From assembly GCA_947479475.1 (NCBI GenBank), contig CANJZW010000012.1, positions 1 to 63,864 of the forward strand: a DNA stretch of 63,864 bases, given 5' to 3'. The position numbers and the translations under genes were made by a program. This document shows positions 18,017 to 28,005 of the stretch, in pieces; the stretch's first letter is position 1, and the number at the start of each line of letters is the position of its first letter. The notes below the pieces were generated by a model. It saw only the letters and a program-made list of their open reading frames with translations, was not told the DNA's origin and did no database searches. Source of the stretch: Chthoniobacteraceae bacterium. Its GTDB lineage: Bacteria > Verrucomicrobiota > Verrucomicrobiia > Chthoniobacterales > Chthoniobacteraceae.

Positions 18017-19542
18017 AACGACTCATTTTCTTACTCAGTGCTCTGTCGCTGAATGCGTTGTCACCAATGAACGCGGCGAACTCTCCTCGAAAGCAGCCCA
18101 ACGTTCTTTTCATTATTTCCGACGACCTCAAGCCGCTTCTCGGCTGTTACGGCACGTCGTGGATTCAATCGCCGAACATCGACCGGTTGGCAGCGCAGGG
18201 CACCGTTTTCAAGTCAAACTACTGTCAGGTCGCATTCTGCGCCCCAACACGGTTCAGTCTGCTCACAGGGTTGCGCCCAGACACCACCGGGATGTACCTG
18301 AATCCGGATAAGCCACAGGACATACTCCGCACCCGACTGCCTGATGCGTTGACGTTACCCCAGCTTTTTAAAAAACACGGCTACATTACGCATCCGCTGC
18401 ACAAGGTCTTTGACGGACGCACCGTGGATCAAGGGCACGACTCTGCATCCTGGACTGTGCCTTACGGCCCATGGGAGATGGCAGCCGGTGAAAAACCCGC
18501 TCCGGGCGGCTATCAGGATCCCACGACGAAAGCTCGGCTTGCCGAGTTCCTAAAGCAGGGCAAGCCTGCCTCTGGCCCAGCAACGGAGGCGTGCGACATT
18601 CCGGACAATGCATACCACGACGGAGGTGTGGCATACACCGCAGCGAAACGCATTCGCGAGTTTTCCGCAAAGGATCAGCCCTTCTTTCTCGCAGTTGGCT
18701 TTGTCAAACCGCACCTCCCCTTCATTGCTCCAAAGAAATACTGGGATCTTTACGACAGGGCGTCACTTCCGCGCGCTCCGTTTCAAAACCTCCCCCAGAG
18801 CAGTGCTCACGACCTCGCATTTTACAGCAACTCGGGCGAACTGAGAGCTTACTCAGACGTACCAAAAACAGGGTCTATTTCCGAGGAGCAGCAGCGCGAA
18901 CTAATTCACGGCTATGCAGCGTGCGTTTCCTATATCGACGCGCAGTTGGGCCTGCTACTGCAGACACTTAAAGACTGCGGCGTTGCGGACGACACCATCG
19001 TTTGTTTTTGGGGCGATAACGGATGGCATCTGGGTGAACACGGACACTGGGGTAAGTTGACCAACTATGAAGATGCAGCACGCGTTCCGCTCATCATCTC
19101 GGCTCCGAAATTTCCAGGTGGAATGAGGGCTCTCGCCCTCACCGAGCTTCTCGATGTGTATCCGACCCTCTGCGAGCTCGCTGGCATGCCGATTCCACCA
19201 AACTTGGAAGGCAAAAGCCTCGTTCCGCTAATGCGAGGGGAAAACAAGCCGTTGCACGAGGCTGCGCTCACGCAGATGAGCCAGGGAAAAGGTAAGAATG
19301 GGACCATGGGCTGGGCAATCCGCACGCTACGATATCGCTACATCGAGTGGCGGGCCGCCGATTTCAGTGCAGACATGCCGATGTTTAGCGACCGGGTACA
19401 AGCGACTGAACTCTACGACTATCAGACTGATCCGCTCGAACAGGTGAATTTTGCAGGCACGAGCGAGTACGCCGCCGTGCTCAAACAGCAGCAAGCGCTG
19501 TTTGAGAAGCTGCTGCCACACCTCCCAAAACGCAATAACTGA
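18013..19542 (+). CDS. Secreted type I sulfatase, second copy
   Basis: A 509-residue sulfatase. I place the start at the TTG at 18013, which overlaps the previous stop (TTGA), follows a purine-rich GGAAGAAG, and adds a complete signal peptide (KRLIFLLSALSLNALS). An ATG at 18067 would cut that peptide. Motifs: NVLFIISDDLKPLLGCYG, formylglycine motif CAPTR (C76-R80), FVKPHLPF, and GDNGWHLGEHGHWGK. It is a paralogue of the preceding sulfatase. Two different sulfatases in series suggest two sulfate positions on one sulfated glycan. Confidence 0.9.
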   Translation: MKRLIFLLSALSLNALSPMNAANSPRKQPNVLFIISDDLKPLLGCYGTSWIQSPNIDRLAAQGTVFKSNYCQVAFCAPTRFSLLTGLRPDTTGMYLNPDKPQDILRTRLPDALTLPQLFKKHGYITHPLHKVFDGRTVDQGHDSASWTVPYGPWEMAAGEKPAPGGYQDPTTKARLAEFLKQGKPASGPATEACDIPDNAYHDGGVAYTAAKRIREFSAKDQPFFLAVGFVKPHLPFIAPKKYWDLYDRASLPRAPFQNLPQSSAHDLAFYSNSGELRAYSDVPKTGSISEEQQRELIHGYAACVSYIDAQLGLLLQTLKDCGVADDTIVCFWGDNGWHLGEHGHWGKLTNYEDAARVPLIISAPKFPGGMRALALTELLDVYPTLCELAGMPIPPNLEGKSLVPLMRGENKPLHEAALTQMSQGKGKNGTMGWAIRTLRYRYIEWRAADFSADMPMFSDRVQATELYDYQTDPLEQVNFAGTSEYAAVLKQQQALFEKLLPHLPKRNN

Positions 19543-19547
19543 GCCTT

Positions 19548-21596
19548 ATGAGACAAACATTCACTGTTCTACTCACATCGCTCTTTGCGCTCACTCTACA
19601 CGCAGAGCAGCCAACAGCGCAGGAGACTTCGACCGCCAAACATTGGGCTCAAACGGAACTGTTCCCCGATGGCTTGAAGCAACCTTTCAGCTTTGTACTC
19701 GGAGGAAAGTCCTCAGACAAGCTGCTGCGAGATTGGAAACGCACCGACGCTGTGCGTGATCTCGATGCGCAACGCCGCGAACGCTCGCGCACCTGGACCG
19801 ACGACACGAGTGGTTTACAGGTGCGCCTCATTGCTACCGAGTATGCCGGCTTTCCCGTCGTCGAGTGGACTGTATGGCTCAAGAACACGGGCACCGCAGG
19901 TACGTCGATTATTGAAGGCCTCCAAGGGCTGGACTGGAATCTCCCTTCAAAGCTGGACCAGAAACTTCGCCTTCACGGGATCCGCGGGGACACCTGTACA
20001 GCGGAGAGCTTCAAACCGTGGACGCGCGAACTGAAAACCAGCGCCCGTGAGGTTTTCTCCCCGCCGGCGAAAGGCGGTTACGCCTCTGGCAAATCCAGCG
20101 ACGGCCCGGATGGCTGGCCTTATTGGAATCTCCAAACACCTGAAGGAGGTATGATTCTCGCCGTGGGCTGGCCGGGGCAGTGGGAAGCAAAGTTTGAGCG
20201 CAATCAAGACGGTGCCTTGCACGTGAGCGCTGGGCAGCAGCTCACGCATTTCGTATTGAAGCCGGGCGAAGAGATCCGCACACCGTCCAGCACCCTGCTT
20301 TTCTGGCAGGGCGACGATATGGTGCGTGGGCAGAACCTCTGGCGCTCGTGGTATATTGCCCACGTGCTCCCACGTATAGGCGGCGTGCCGCAACCGCCCA
20401 CCACCCAAGTTCAAGTGGGCGCTTCGCTCGCCACATGGGGCAATGTGCAAGCGTATCTCGATGAGGGCATCAAACCCGACATCCTCTGGCGCGATGCAGG
20501 TTCGGACTCGAAAAGCACTTGGTATCCAAGCGCCGGACCGCGCAAAACGGAATGGCTGAACACCGGGACCTGGGAACCTGATCCGGCCAGATATCCGCAG
20601 GGGTTTCGACCATTCAGCGACAAGGCACGCGCGAACGGCATGCAGTTTTTGCTATGGTTTGAGCCTGAGCGTGTCGGAGACCCAGGATCGTGGTTGGGCA
20701 AAAATCATCCTGAATGGCTTTTGCCTGGAAACAGCGCCGGTGATGTTCTCAACCTTGGCAACCCGAATGCTTTGAAGTGGCTCATCGAGCACATCGACCG
20801 CATGGTGAAAGTGGAGGGACTTGACTGGTATCGCGAGGATCTCAACGGCGACGGCTACGCCACCGCATGGAGGAAGGCAGATGCGCAGGACCGTCAGGGC
20901 ATCACCGAGAATCTCCATGTGCAGGGACACCTCACCTTCTGGGATGAACTGCGCCGCCGTAATCCGAACCTGCGCATCGACTCGTGCGCTTCCGGCGGAC
21001 GCCGCAACGACCTCGAAACCATGCGCCGCTCCGTGCCGTTGCTACGCAGCGACTGGTCCGTGATGAACTTTAAAGACGCACCGCTGCAACGCGAAGGCAA
21101 TCAATCGCAAACCTATGGTCTCTCGTCGTGGCTGCCATGGCAGGGAGCCGGTGTACATTTCACCGACAGCTACTCCGCGCGCAGCTATTACCTCACCGGT
21201 TTCGGTATGATCATCCCCGGAGGATGGAAAAAGACGGCGGAGTCTATCGCCGCAGTCCGAAAAGGCTACGCCGAGTGTCGCCGCATCGCCCCGCTTATGC
21301 TCGGCGACTACTTCCCTCTCACGCCACACAGCCTCGACACGACCTCATGGATCGCATGGCAGTTCCAACGCGCCGACCTCGGCGAAAGCGTTGTGCAAGC
21401 CTTCCGCCGTCCCGATGCAGCGAGCGACACGCTCACCGTTAAACTGCACGGCCTCGTTCCGCAGCAACGTTATGAGATCGAGAACCTCGACGGCGGCAAA
21501 GAAGTCCGCACCGGCGCTGAACTCATGCGCGGCTACGACATCACCTTGAGCGAGAGACCCGCCGCCGCCGTCCTAGTGCTCAAAGCCATCCCATAA
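19548..21596 (+). CDS. Secreted GH36-like alpha-galactosidase family protein
   Basis: A 682-residue protein with a signal peptide (about 1-19). An N-terminal beta-sandwich (about 40-270) is followed by a TIM barrel with the glycoside hydrolase clan D signatures: the putative nucleophile D431 in WYREDLNGDGY, and the putative acid/base D488 in DSCASGGRRND. This fits the retaining alpha-galactosidase/alpha-N-acetylgalactosaminidase group, though the usual KWD nucleophile context is changed to RED. The gene follows the sulfatases after 5 bp, so release of sulfate and then of an alpha-linked terminal sugar is a sensible order of action. Confidence 0.83.
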   Translation: MRQTFTVLLTSLFALTLHAEQPTAQETSTAKHWAQTELFPDGLKQPFSFVLGGKSSDKLLRDWKRTDAVRDLDAQRRERSRTWTDDTSGLQVRLIATEYAGFPVVEWTVWLKNTGTAGTSIIEGLQGLDWNLPSKLDQKLRLHGIRGDTCTAESFKPWTRELKTSAREVFSPPAKGGYASGKSSDGPDGWPYWNLQTPEGGMILAVGWPGQWEAKFERNQDGALHVSAGQQLTHFVLKPGEEIRTPSSTLLFWQGDDMVRGQNLWRSWYIAHVLPRIGGVPQPPTTQVQVGASLATWGNVQAYLDEGIKPDILWRDAGSDSKSTWYPSAGPRKTEWLNTGTWEPDPARYPQGFRPFSDKARANGMQFLLWFEPERVGDPGSWLGKNHPEWLLPGNSAGDVLNLGNPNALKWLIEHIDRMVKVEGLDWYREDLNGDGYATAWRKADAQDRQGITENLHVQGHLTFWDELRRRNPNLRIDSCASGGRRNDLETMRRSVPLLRSDWSVMNFKDAPLQREGNQSQTYGLSSWLPWQGAGVHFTDSYSARSYYLTGFGMIIPGGWKKTAESIAAVRKGYAECRRIAPLMLGDYFPLTPHSLDTTSWIAWQFQRADLGESVVQAFRRPDAASDTLTVKLHGLVPQQRYEIENLDGGKEVRTGAELMRGYDITLSERPAAAVLVLKAIP

Positions 21597-21621
21597 ATCC
21601 ACCCACAAAGCATTACCAACT

Positions 21622-22515
21622 ATGACCCCCATCCCCCGCCTTTTTATTGCAATCCTAGCTTTTGCTTTGCCATTCAGCACGCGAGCCTCTGCCGCTGACA
21701 CGCCCATTAAACACCGCCTGCTCTTCACCGAGTACGGCAAAGGCCCGAACCGTTTCATCGAACTCGATGCTGATGGCAAGATGCTTTGGGAATTCAAGCC
21801 GCCGAGCACCACGGTCATCTTTCAGACGCTGCCAAATGGGAACATCCTCTTCGGCTACGGCGGCCAGCCAACCGGCGTGCGCGAGATTACATCGCGGGGC
21901 GAGACGGTCTTCGATTACGTCAGCAAGTCCCACCAAGTCTTTGGGTGCGAGCGCCTCGCCAACGGCAACACGCTTGTGGCAGAACAGGAGCCGTGTCAGG
22001 CCCTCGAAGTGAATCCCAAAGGCGAGATCGTGCATGTCACTCCGTTGACCACCAATGCGAAGGGATTTCACCTTCAGGTGCGCAATGTCCACAAGCTCGC
22101 GAACGGCAATATCCTCTCCGCACACGAGGGCGAAGGAGCGGTGCGCGAGGTGGACCCTAACGGCAAGGTCGTTTGGGAATACACTGGCGTCACCAACACC
22201 GGCGAGGCGCAGCGGCTGTCCAATGGGAACACACTGATCTGCGGCGGCACGCAGAAGCGGCTGATCGAGGTTACCCCGGACAAACAGATCGTGTGGGAGT
22301 TTAAGGCGGACGATGCGCCGGAGCTCAATCTCACTTGGGTATCGAGCGTGCAGCAACTCAAAAACGGCAACCTGCTTGTCGGTAATTTTATCCGCGGGCA
22401 GGAAGGTAAAGGCGCGCACGCCTTCGAGGTCACCCGCGACAAAAAAATCGTCTGGAAATGGGAGGACCACACTCTCATCAAGTCGCTTACCACCGTCCGC
22501 GCCCTCGGGGAATAA
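21622..22515 (+). CDS. Secreted beta-propeller protein (PQQ/arylsulfotransferase-like repeats)
   Basis: A 297-residue protein with a signal peptide (about 1-25). The rest is a set of about six repeats of the form LxNGNxLxxG followed by VxPxGxIVWE (for example QTLPNGNILFGYG, RLANGNTLVAE, KLANGNILSAHEG, RLSNGNTLICGG, QLKNGNLLVGNF), typical of beta-propellers. No catalytic residues stand out. It may bind a carbohydrate or stabilise a complex outside the cytoplasm. The specific role is unknown. Confidence 0.7.
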   Translation: MTPIPRLFIAILAFALPFSTRASAADTPIKHRLLFTEYGKGPNRFIELDADGKMLWEFKPPSTTVIFQTLPNGNILFGYGGQPTGVREITSRGETVFDYVSKSHQVFGCERLANGNTLVAEQEPCQALEVNPKGEIVHVTPLTTNAKGFHLQVRNVHKLANGNILSAHEGEGAVREVDPNGKVVWEYTGVTNTGEAQRLSNGNTLICGGTQKRLIEVTPDKQIVWEFKADDAPELNLTWVSSVQQLKNGNLLVGNFIRGQEGKGAHAFEVTRDKKIVWKWEDHTLIKSLTTVRALGE

Positions 22516-22545
22516 ACTGCCACTCCTACATTCTCTTCAAATACT

Positions 22546-23523
22546 ATGCCAACCGTCGCCATCACCGACTACACCTTCCCTGATCTGAGCCTCGAGGAGG
22601 CCGTACTGCTTCCCGCGGGCGTCCAGATTGTCTCGCTTAAGGAAAAGGCTTCAGTGCACCAAATCATCGAACTGGTGCGCACCGCCGATGCCGTGATCAC
22701 CCAGTTTGCGCCGCTCACTGCCGAGGTTGTCCAGGCAATGAACCGCACAAAGGCAATCGTCCGCTACGGCATCGGCTATGACAATGTCGACTGCGCCGCG
22801 GCCCGCGCACGCGGCATCCCAGTCTGCAATATCCCGGACTACTGCGTTGACGAGGTGGCTGACCACACGCTGGCGTTCATTCTGGCGCTCACGCGGCAGG
22901 TGTTGCCAAATGCACTGCACCTGCGCGAAGGCCACTGGGGGTTGGCCACCCCGCTGGAGCGGATGTCCTCCCTCAAGCACCTCACGGTAGGCATCGTCGG
23001 CTTCGGGCGTATCGGCCGCGCGGTGGTCAGGCGCCTGCTCGGGTTTAACACGCGTGTGCTGGTGTTTGATCCCGTCGTCGATGCACAGCAGATCAGCAAT
23101 GCCGGGGCCACTGCCGCTTCCTCGTTTCCGGAACTGCTCGCGCAGTGTGACATTGTTTCGCCGCACTGCCCATCTACCCCAAACACGAAGCACCTTTTCA
23201 ACGCGGCAGCCTTCGCCGAAATGAAGCCGGGATCCTTTTTTATCAACGTGGGCCGGGGCGACCTTGCCGACAGCGCCGCCATCACCAACGCACTACAGAC
23301 CGGCCATCTGGCCGGAGCAGCGCTTGATGTGTTTGAACCCGAACCGATCCCGATTGATCATCCCATTCGGACCATGCCAAACGTGATCCTCGCAGCCCAC
23401 ATCGCCTCAGCGAGCCCGCCCTCCGTGAAAACACTGCGCGAAACCGCCGCCCGCATTGCCCTAAAAGCGGTCCTTGGCGAAGCGCTGCCGAACATCGTTA
23501 ACGGCGTCACCGCCGCCCCGTAA
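22546..23523 (+). CDS. D-isomer-specific 2-hydroxyacid dehydrogenase
   Basis: A 325-residue cytoplasmic enzyme. The nucleotide-binding Rossmann signature GFGRIG lies at 152-157. The catalytic set of the family is present: R237 in NVGRGD, E266 in DVFEPEP, and H285 in LAAHIAS. The sequence is closest in feel to the phosphoglycerate dehydrogenase/C-terminal-binding-protein branch (HCPSTPNTKHLFN), but it has no ACT domain. It would interconvert a 2-oxo acid and a D-2-hydroxy acid with NAD(P)H. It is the first clearly cytoplasmic enzyme of the run, after the secreted ones. Confidence 0.88.
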   Translation: MPTVAITDYTFPDLSLEEAVLLPAGVQIVSLKEKASVHQIIELVRTADAVITQFAPLTAEVVQAMNRTKAIVRYGIGYDNVDCAAARARGIPVCNIPDYCVDEVADHTLAFILALTRQVLPNALHLREGHWGLATPLERMSSLKHLTVGIVGFGRIGRAVVRRLLGFNTRVLVFDPVVDAQQISNAGATAASSFPELLAQCDIVSPHCPSTPNTKHLFNAAAFAEMKPGSFFINVGRGDLADSAAITNALQTGHLAGAALDVFEPEPIPIDHPIRTMPNVILAAHIASASPPSVKTLRETAARIALKAVLGEALPNIVNGVTAAP

Positions 23524-23556
23524 ATCCACATCACCATTCCACTCCCCCACCCTACC

Positions 23557-24600
23557 ATGCACTCCCGTAGATCCTTCATCGCATCACTCTCATCCCTCGC
23601 CGTAACGCCCCTGCTCGCGCGCGAATTTGGCTCCAGCGCTCCGCCGCAGCGCTATCCCGAACCGGACGTTATTGCGCTCGATAAAGCGTTCGAAAAATAC
23701 AAGATCGGCTCGGCCCCAATCGAGCGACTGCATACCGGCATGTATTGGGCGGAAGGGCCGGCTTGGAGCGGATGGGGTCAGTATCTTGTGTGGAGCGACA
23801 TCCCGAACAACGTGCAACACCGCTGGCTGCAGGACGATTCGGAGGTCACAACAATCCACAAGCCCGCAGGTCACAGTAATGGAAATACGTTCGACCGGCA
23901 GGGGCGGCAGATTTCCTTCGAACACGGCAACCGTCGCGTAGTGCGCTACGAGCCGGATGGCAGCCTCACCGTGCTGGCAGAAAAGTTTGACGGAAAACCT
24001 TTCAACGCACCGAACGACGGCGCGGCACATCCCGATGGCAGCGTCTGGTTTACTGATCCCGGCTATGGCAGCCTCGGCAATTACGAAGGCAACAAAGGCG
24101 ATCTCCTCCTCAAGGAAGCTGTCTATCGTATCGACCCAAACGGCATGGTCGCAAAGGTCACCGACGAAATCTACAAGCCCAACGGCCTCTGTTTCTCCGC
24201 GGACTACAAAAAGGTCTATGTGGCGGACACCGGCATCACGCACTACCCAAATGCGCCACGAAACATCAAGGTCTGGGACCTTGACGGCGGAAAGCTGAAG
24301 AACGGCCGAGAGTTCGCCTCAATGAAAATGGACCTCAATGGCAAGGAGGTGGCGGGCCTGGCCGACGGCATCCGCTGCGACAGGGACGGCAACATCTGGT
24401 CTGGCGCAGGCTGGGTAGGCGAGGGTTACGACGGCGTGCACATCTTCTCGCCCGAAGGCAGACGCATCGGCCAGATTGTACTACCAGAAGTCTGCAGCAA
24501 TGTCTGCTTTGGCGGCCCGCGCCGCAACCGCCTCTTCATGACGGCCAGCCGCAGCCTTTACGCCGTGTACGTCGAGGCACAGGGGGCGCACTGGTGCTAA
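23557..24600 (+). CDS. SMP-30/gluconolactonase family lactone hydrolase, exported
   Basis: A 347-residue protein with a leader carrying a twin arginine (MHSRRSFIASLSSLAVTPLLA), suggesting export. The SMP-30/gluconolactonase/LRE six-bladed propeller is evident from EGPAW, NGNTFDRQGR, APNDGAAHPDGSVWFTDPGYG, PNGLCFSADYKKVYVADTG and LADGIRCDRDGNIW. The acidic and Asn residues in these blocks bind the divalent metal. The family opens sugar lactones to aldonic acids. This fits oxidation of a released sugar to an acid before uptake by the MFS transporter downstream. Confidence 0.87.
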   Translation: MHSRRSFIASLSSLAVTPLLAREFGSSAPPQRYPEPDVIALDKAFEKYKIGSAPIERLHTGMYWAEGPAWSGWGQYLVWSDIPNNVQHRWLQDDSEVTTIHKPAGHSNGNTFDRQGRQISFEHGNRRVVRYEPDGSLTVLAEKFDGKPFNAPNDGAAHPDGSVWFTDPGYGSLGNYEGNKGDLLLKEAVYRIDPNGMVAKVTDEIYKPNGLCFSADYKKVYVADTGITHYPNAPRNIKVWDLDGGKLKNGREFASMKMDLNGKEVAGLADGIRCDRDGNIWSGAGWVGEGYDGVHIFSPEGRRIGQIVLPEVCSNVCFGGPRRNRLFMTASRSLYAVYVEAQGAHWC

Positions 24601-24603
24601 AAA

Positions 24604-26169
24604 ATGATGCCTGATCCCGCGGAAAAGCCCTCTAACAGCCCATCGCGCGCTGACGCGACGTCCCGCCTCATCGAGGCCCCCGATGTCGTGCTCATCGGCA
24701 GCGGCATCATGTCGTCAACGCTGGCAGTGATGCTCAAGAGGCTCGATCCGCGCCTGCGCATCCAACTGTTCGAAGTCACGCCCGAGCTTGCCCGGGAGGC
24801 TTCCGACGGTTGGAACAACGCGGGTACGGGCCACGCGGGAATTTGCGAAATGAGCTATACCCCGGCACGGGACAATCAAGGCAAGGTGCCGATTGGCAGG
24901 GCGCTCCAAATCTTTGAACAGTTCGAACATGCCAAGCAGTTTTGGGGGACGCTGGCCGCCGCCGGCGTCGTGGGGGCACCGGCGGAGTTCATCCACTCAG
25001 TGCCGCACATTTGCTTTGTGAAGGGAGCTGGCGAGGTCAATTTTCTGCGGGACCGACACGCGGCGATGAATGAGCACCATTTCTTCCGGAAGATGACGTT
25101 TACCACGGACCCTGCCGTGATCCAAAATTGGGCTCCGCTTGTGATGGAGGGCCGGGCTCCCGGCGAGGTGGCTGCAACGACAGGAGACGGCACTGAAGTA
25201 GATTACGGGCTCCTTGCCAGAAGATTGTGCGAATGGCTGGCGCAGCAGGAGGGATGCGGGATCGCGACCGGCTGGCGCGTGAACAAACTCCGGCGTGAAA
25301 CCGGCGAATGGCGGGTGGTCGTGCGCTGTGTTGTCTCGGGCGAGCAGCGCGAGGCACGTGCGAAGTTTGTGTTCGTCGGGGCGGGCGGCGGCAGCCTGCC
25401 CTTGCTGCAGTCCACGGGACTTCCCGAGGTCGCGGGCCTCGCCGGCTTCCCCATTGGCGGCGAATGGCTTGTGTGCGACGACCCCGCGATCTGCGCGAGG
25501 CATGAAGCAAAAGTCTACGGCACCACGCCGCCCTCGTCTCCGAGCCTCGGTGCGGGCCACCTGGACTTGCGTCGACTCAACGGCCGCCGCCAGCTTCTCT
25601 TCGGGCCTTTTGCCTCATGGACCACGCGTTTTCTCAAGCACACAGGGCGCTTGACCGACCTGCCACTTTCCATCCGCGCGGGAAACATCGGCGCGCTGCT
25701 CCGCACCGCAGTTCGAAACCGGTCTCTCGTGCGCTATCTCGTAATGCAGGGCTTGCAGAGCATGGAGGACCGGTTGACCGCCGTTCGCGAGTACTACCCC
25801 AATGCCCGCCCGGAGCACTGGCGGCTTGTCGAGGCGGGCATCCGTGTGCAGGCAATCAAAAAAGAGGATTGCGGCGCCGTCTATTTCGGCACCGAGGTCT
25901 TTTCCTCGACGGACCGCTCCATTGCAGCGCTGCTGGGCGCGTCGCCCGGCGCCTCGGTCTCTGTCAACATGGCGCTCAACGTCGTCCAAACCTCGCTTCC
26001 GCATCTGCTCGCCAGCGGCGAGGGCCGGAGACGCATGGGCGAGATGGTTCCAACCTTTGACCGTGATCTTAAAAAAACAGGCAATGCGGTGCTCTTTGAG
26101 AAAACCAGCAGGGAGGCCGAGGAAAGGCTGCAACTCCATGGTAAACCCGAGCCCACTTCAACAATCTAA
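24604..26169 (+). CDS. mqo: Malate:quinone oxidoreductase family protein
   Basis: A 521-residue FAD protein. The dinucleotide-binding fold appears as DVVLIGSGIMSSTLAVML (about 28-45), followed by ASDGWNNAGTGHAG, typical of Mqo. Mqo family members are membrane-associated and pass electrons from L-malate to quinone. The gene starts 3 bp after the lactonase stop, well inside the catabolic run. That location is unusual for a housekeeping TCA enzyme, so either malate is an end product of the pathway or the enzyme acts on a different 2-hydroxy acid. Confidence 0.87.
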   Translation: MMPDPAEKPSNSPSRADATSRLIEAPDVVLIGSGIMSSTLAVMLKRLDPRLRIQLFEVTPELAREASDGWNNAGTGHAGICEMSYTPARDNQGKVPIGRALQIFEQFEHAKQFWGTLAAAGVVGAPAEFIHSVPHICFVKGAGEVNFLRDRHAAMNEHHFFRKMTFTTDPAVIQNWAPLVMEGRAPGEVAATTGDGTEVDYGLLARRLCEWLAQQEGCGIATGWRVNKLRRETGEWRVVVRCVVSGEQREARAKFVFVGAGGGSLPLLQSTGLPEVAGLAGFPIGGEWLVCDDPAICARHEAKVYGTTPPSSPSLGAGHLDLRRLNGRRQLLFGPFASWTTRFLKHTGRLTDLPLSIRAGNIGALLRTAVRNRSLVRYLVMQGLQSMEDRLTAVREYYPNARPEHWRLVEAGIRVQAIKKEDCGAVYFGTEVFSSTDRSIAALLGASPGASVSVNMALNVVQTSLPHLLASGEGRRRMGEMVPTFDRDLKKTGNAVLFEKTSREAEERLQLHGKPEPTSTI

Positions 26170-26202
26170 CCAACAGGTTACACCACCCATAACACCCCCA
26201 CT

Positions 26203-27162
26203 ATGAGCAACACTCACACCGACACACCCGCCAAGCAAAAGACGCTCTTCCGTGGCGTCTGCGCCTCGTCCATCACTCCATTCCATCCGGATGGTACGCT
26301 CGCCCTCGGCCGGCTCAAGCCGCACATCGACTGGTTGATAGCCGAGGGCGTCAACGCCATTTCCCCGCTTGGCAGTTCGGGGGAGTTCGCCGGCATGGAA
26401 ACAGACGACCGCAAGCGAGTGCTGGAAGCCTCCATTGAAGCGTGCGCCGGTAGGGTTCCGATTGTCGCAGGCACCCACCACGTTTCAACGCGCCTGACCA
26501 TCGACCTCTCCAAGCACGCGGAGAAAGCGGGCGCTGACGCGCTCCTCATCGTGCCTCCCTATTACATGGCGCCCACACCAGCGCAAACCATGGACCACTT
26601 CCGGCGCATCGCCGAGGCCGTTTCCATCCCCGTGGTCCTCTACCACAACATCCCGCTGACGGGCATCAATCTCCGCACCTCGCACCTCTCTCAGCTTTTC
26701 CGCGAGGGCGCCATCCAGGGCGTGAAGATGTCCAATGCCGAGCCCGACCGCATCTGCGCGTTGCTGCAAGAAACAGAAGGGCAGCTTTCTGTTTATGCGG
26801 GCATCGATTCCGTGGCTTTTGAGGGACTTTGCCACGGAGCCCATGGCTGGATCTCCGGCATTCCGAGCATGGTGCCAGCCGCCGCTGTGAAACTTTATCA
26901 GGCCATCTCGGTGAACGGCGATCTAACCGCGGCCCGACTCATCTGGGCCAGACTCGCGCCGCTGATGCGGCTGCAGTTCAGCGCGTACCACAGTGGAGGC
27001 GACGGGGCCCACTGGTTCAGCGTGATGAAGGCCGGGCTCAACATGATAGGCCCTGAAGTCGGGGATCCATTGCCCCCTGTGCTCCCCCTGCCGGCGGAGT
27101 TCCACGAAACCCTCGGCGCGCTGCTGCGCGACCTGGGCTACACCGTCCAAACAAAGCGCTAA
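26203..27162 (+). CDS. Dihydrodipicolinate synthase/N-acetylneuraminate lyase family aldolase
   Basis: A 319-residue TIM-barrel class I lyase. The Schiff-base lysine is K175 in GVKMSN and the proton-relay tyrosine is Y147 in LYHNIP. The N-terminal block [12 protein letters not shown] is the pyruvate carboxylate-binding loop in its GxxGE form (here GSSGE). In a catabolic setting such members cleave or dehydrate 2-keto-3-deoxy sugar acids. The neighbouring lactonase and FAH-family enzyme support this over lysine biosynthesis. Confidence 0.88.
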   Translation: MSNTHTDTPAKQKTLFRGVCASSITPFHPDGTLALGRLKPHIDWLIAEGVNAISPLGSSGEFAGMETDDRKRVLEASIEACAGRVPIVAGTHHVSTRLTIDLSKHAEKAGADALLIVPPYYMAPTPAQTMDHFRRIAEAVSIPVVLYHNIPLTGINLRTSHLSQLFREGAIQGVKMSNAEPDRICALLQETEGQLSVYAGIDSVAFEGLCHGAHGWISGIPSMVPAAAVKLYQAISVNGDLTAARLIWARLAPLMRLQFSAYHSGGDGAHWFSVMKAGLNMIGPEVGDPLPPVLPLPAEFHETLGALLRDLGYTVQTKR

Positions 27163-27181
27163 ACCGTTCCTCCCTTTTCTA

Positions 27182-27994
27182 ATGAAGATCATCCGCCACC
27201 AGACCGCCAACGGTTCCATCCAGCACGCCGCACTTCAGCCCGACGGTACCGCCCTGCGGATCGAGGGCGATATTCTCGGCAGCTTCCGCGTCACCGACGA
27301 AGTGGTGCACCCCGGCAAGCGGCTCGCTCCGCTCCAGCCCACGGCAATCTTCTGCATCGGCCTCAATTACCGGAAACACGCAGAGGAGGGCAACTCCCCG
27401 ATTCCTGAGCAGCCGATCCTTTTCATGAAATCACCGGGCGCGGTGCAGGATCCCGGAGGCGAGATCGTTCTGCCACGGCATTTGCGAAGCGACGAGGTGG
27501 ACTACGAATGCGAACTGGCCATCGTCATCGGAAAGGCCTGCAAAAACGCCACCAAGGCGAACGCGCTAGATTACGTCCTCGGCTACACCTGCGCCAACGA
27601 CGTGAGCGCCCGCGACTGGCAGATCAAACGCGGTGGCGGCCAGTGGTGCCGCGGCAAGACCTTTGATACCTTCGCTCCGCTCGGGCCCTGTCTTGTGCTC
27701 AAGGACGAGATCCCGGACCCGAATGCGCTGCGCATCCAGACTATCCTCAATGGCAGGATGATGCAGGACTCCAACACCGCAGACATGATCTTTAACGTAC
27801 AGACACTCATCGAATTTCTGAGCGGCAGCACCACGCTGCTACCGGGGACCGTCATTCTCACAGGCACACCGCAAGGCGTTGGCGCTGCGAGAAAGCCGCC
27901 CGTTTTTCTTCAGCCCGGGGATACGGTGACCATCGAGATCGAAGGGATCGGTGCGCTCACTAATTCGGTCGTGTCGGAAGCACCCACTACCTAA
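27182..27994 (+). CDS. Fumarylacetoacetate hydrolase family protein
   Basis: A 270-residue protein of the FAH superfamily. The metal-binding acids are present: E109 and E111 in [12 protein letters not shown], and D140 in [11 protein letters not shown]. The substrate loop [12 protein letters not shown] and the late GTPQGVG are also typical. Members hydrolyse C-C bonds of diketo acids (including 2,4-diketo-3-deoxy sugar acids), hydrate dienoates or decarboxylate oxaloacetate. Next to a DapA-family lyase and an SDR, a 2,4-diketo-3-deoxy-aldonate hydrolase is a good guess, but the substrate is not readable from sequence. Confidence 0.88.
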   Translation: MKIIRHQTANGSIQHAALQPDGTALRIEGDILGSFRVTDEVVHPGKRLAPLQPTAIFCIGLNYRKHAEEGNSPIPEQPILFMKSPGAVQDPGGEIVLPRHLRSDEVDYECELAIVIGKACKNATKANALDYVLGYTCANDVSARDWQIKRGGGQWCRGKTFDTFAPLGPCLVLKDEIPDPNALRIQTILNGRMMQDSNTADMIFNVQTLIEFLSGSTTLLPGTVILTGTPQGVGAARKPPVFLQPGDTVTIEIEGIGALTNSVVSEAPTT

Positions 27995-28005
27995 CAGACC
28001 TTTCC

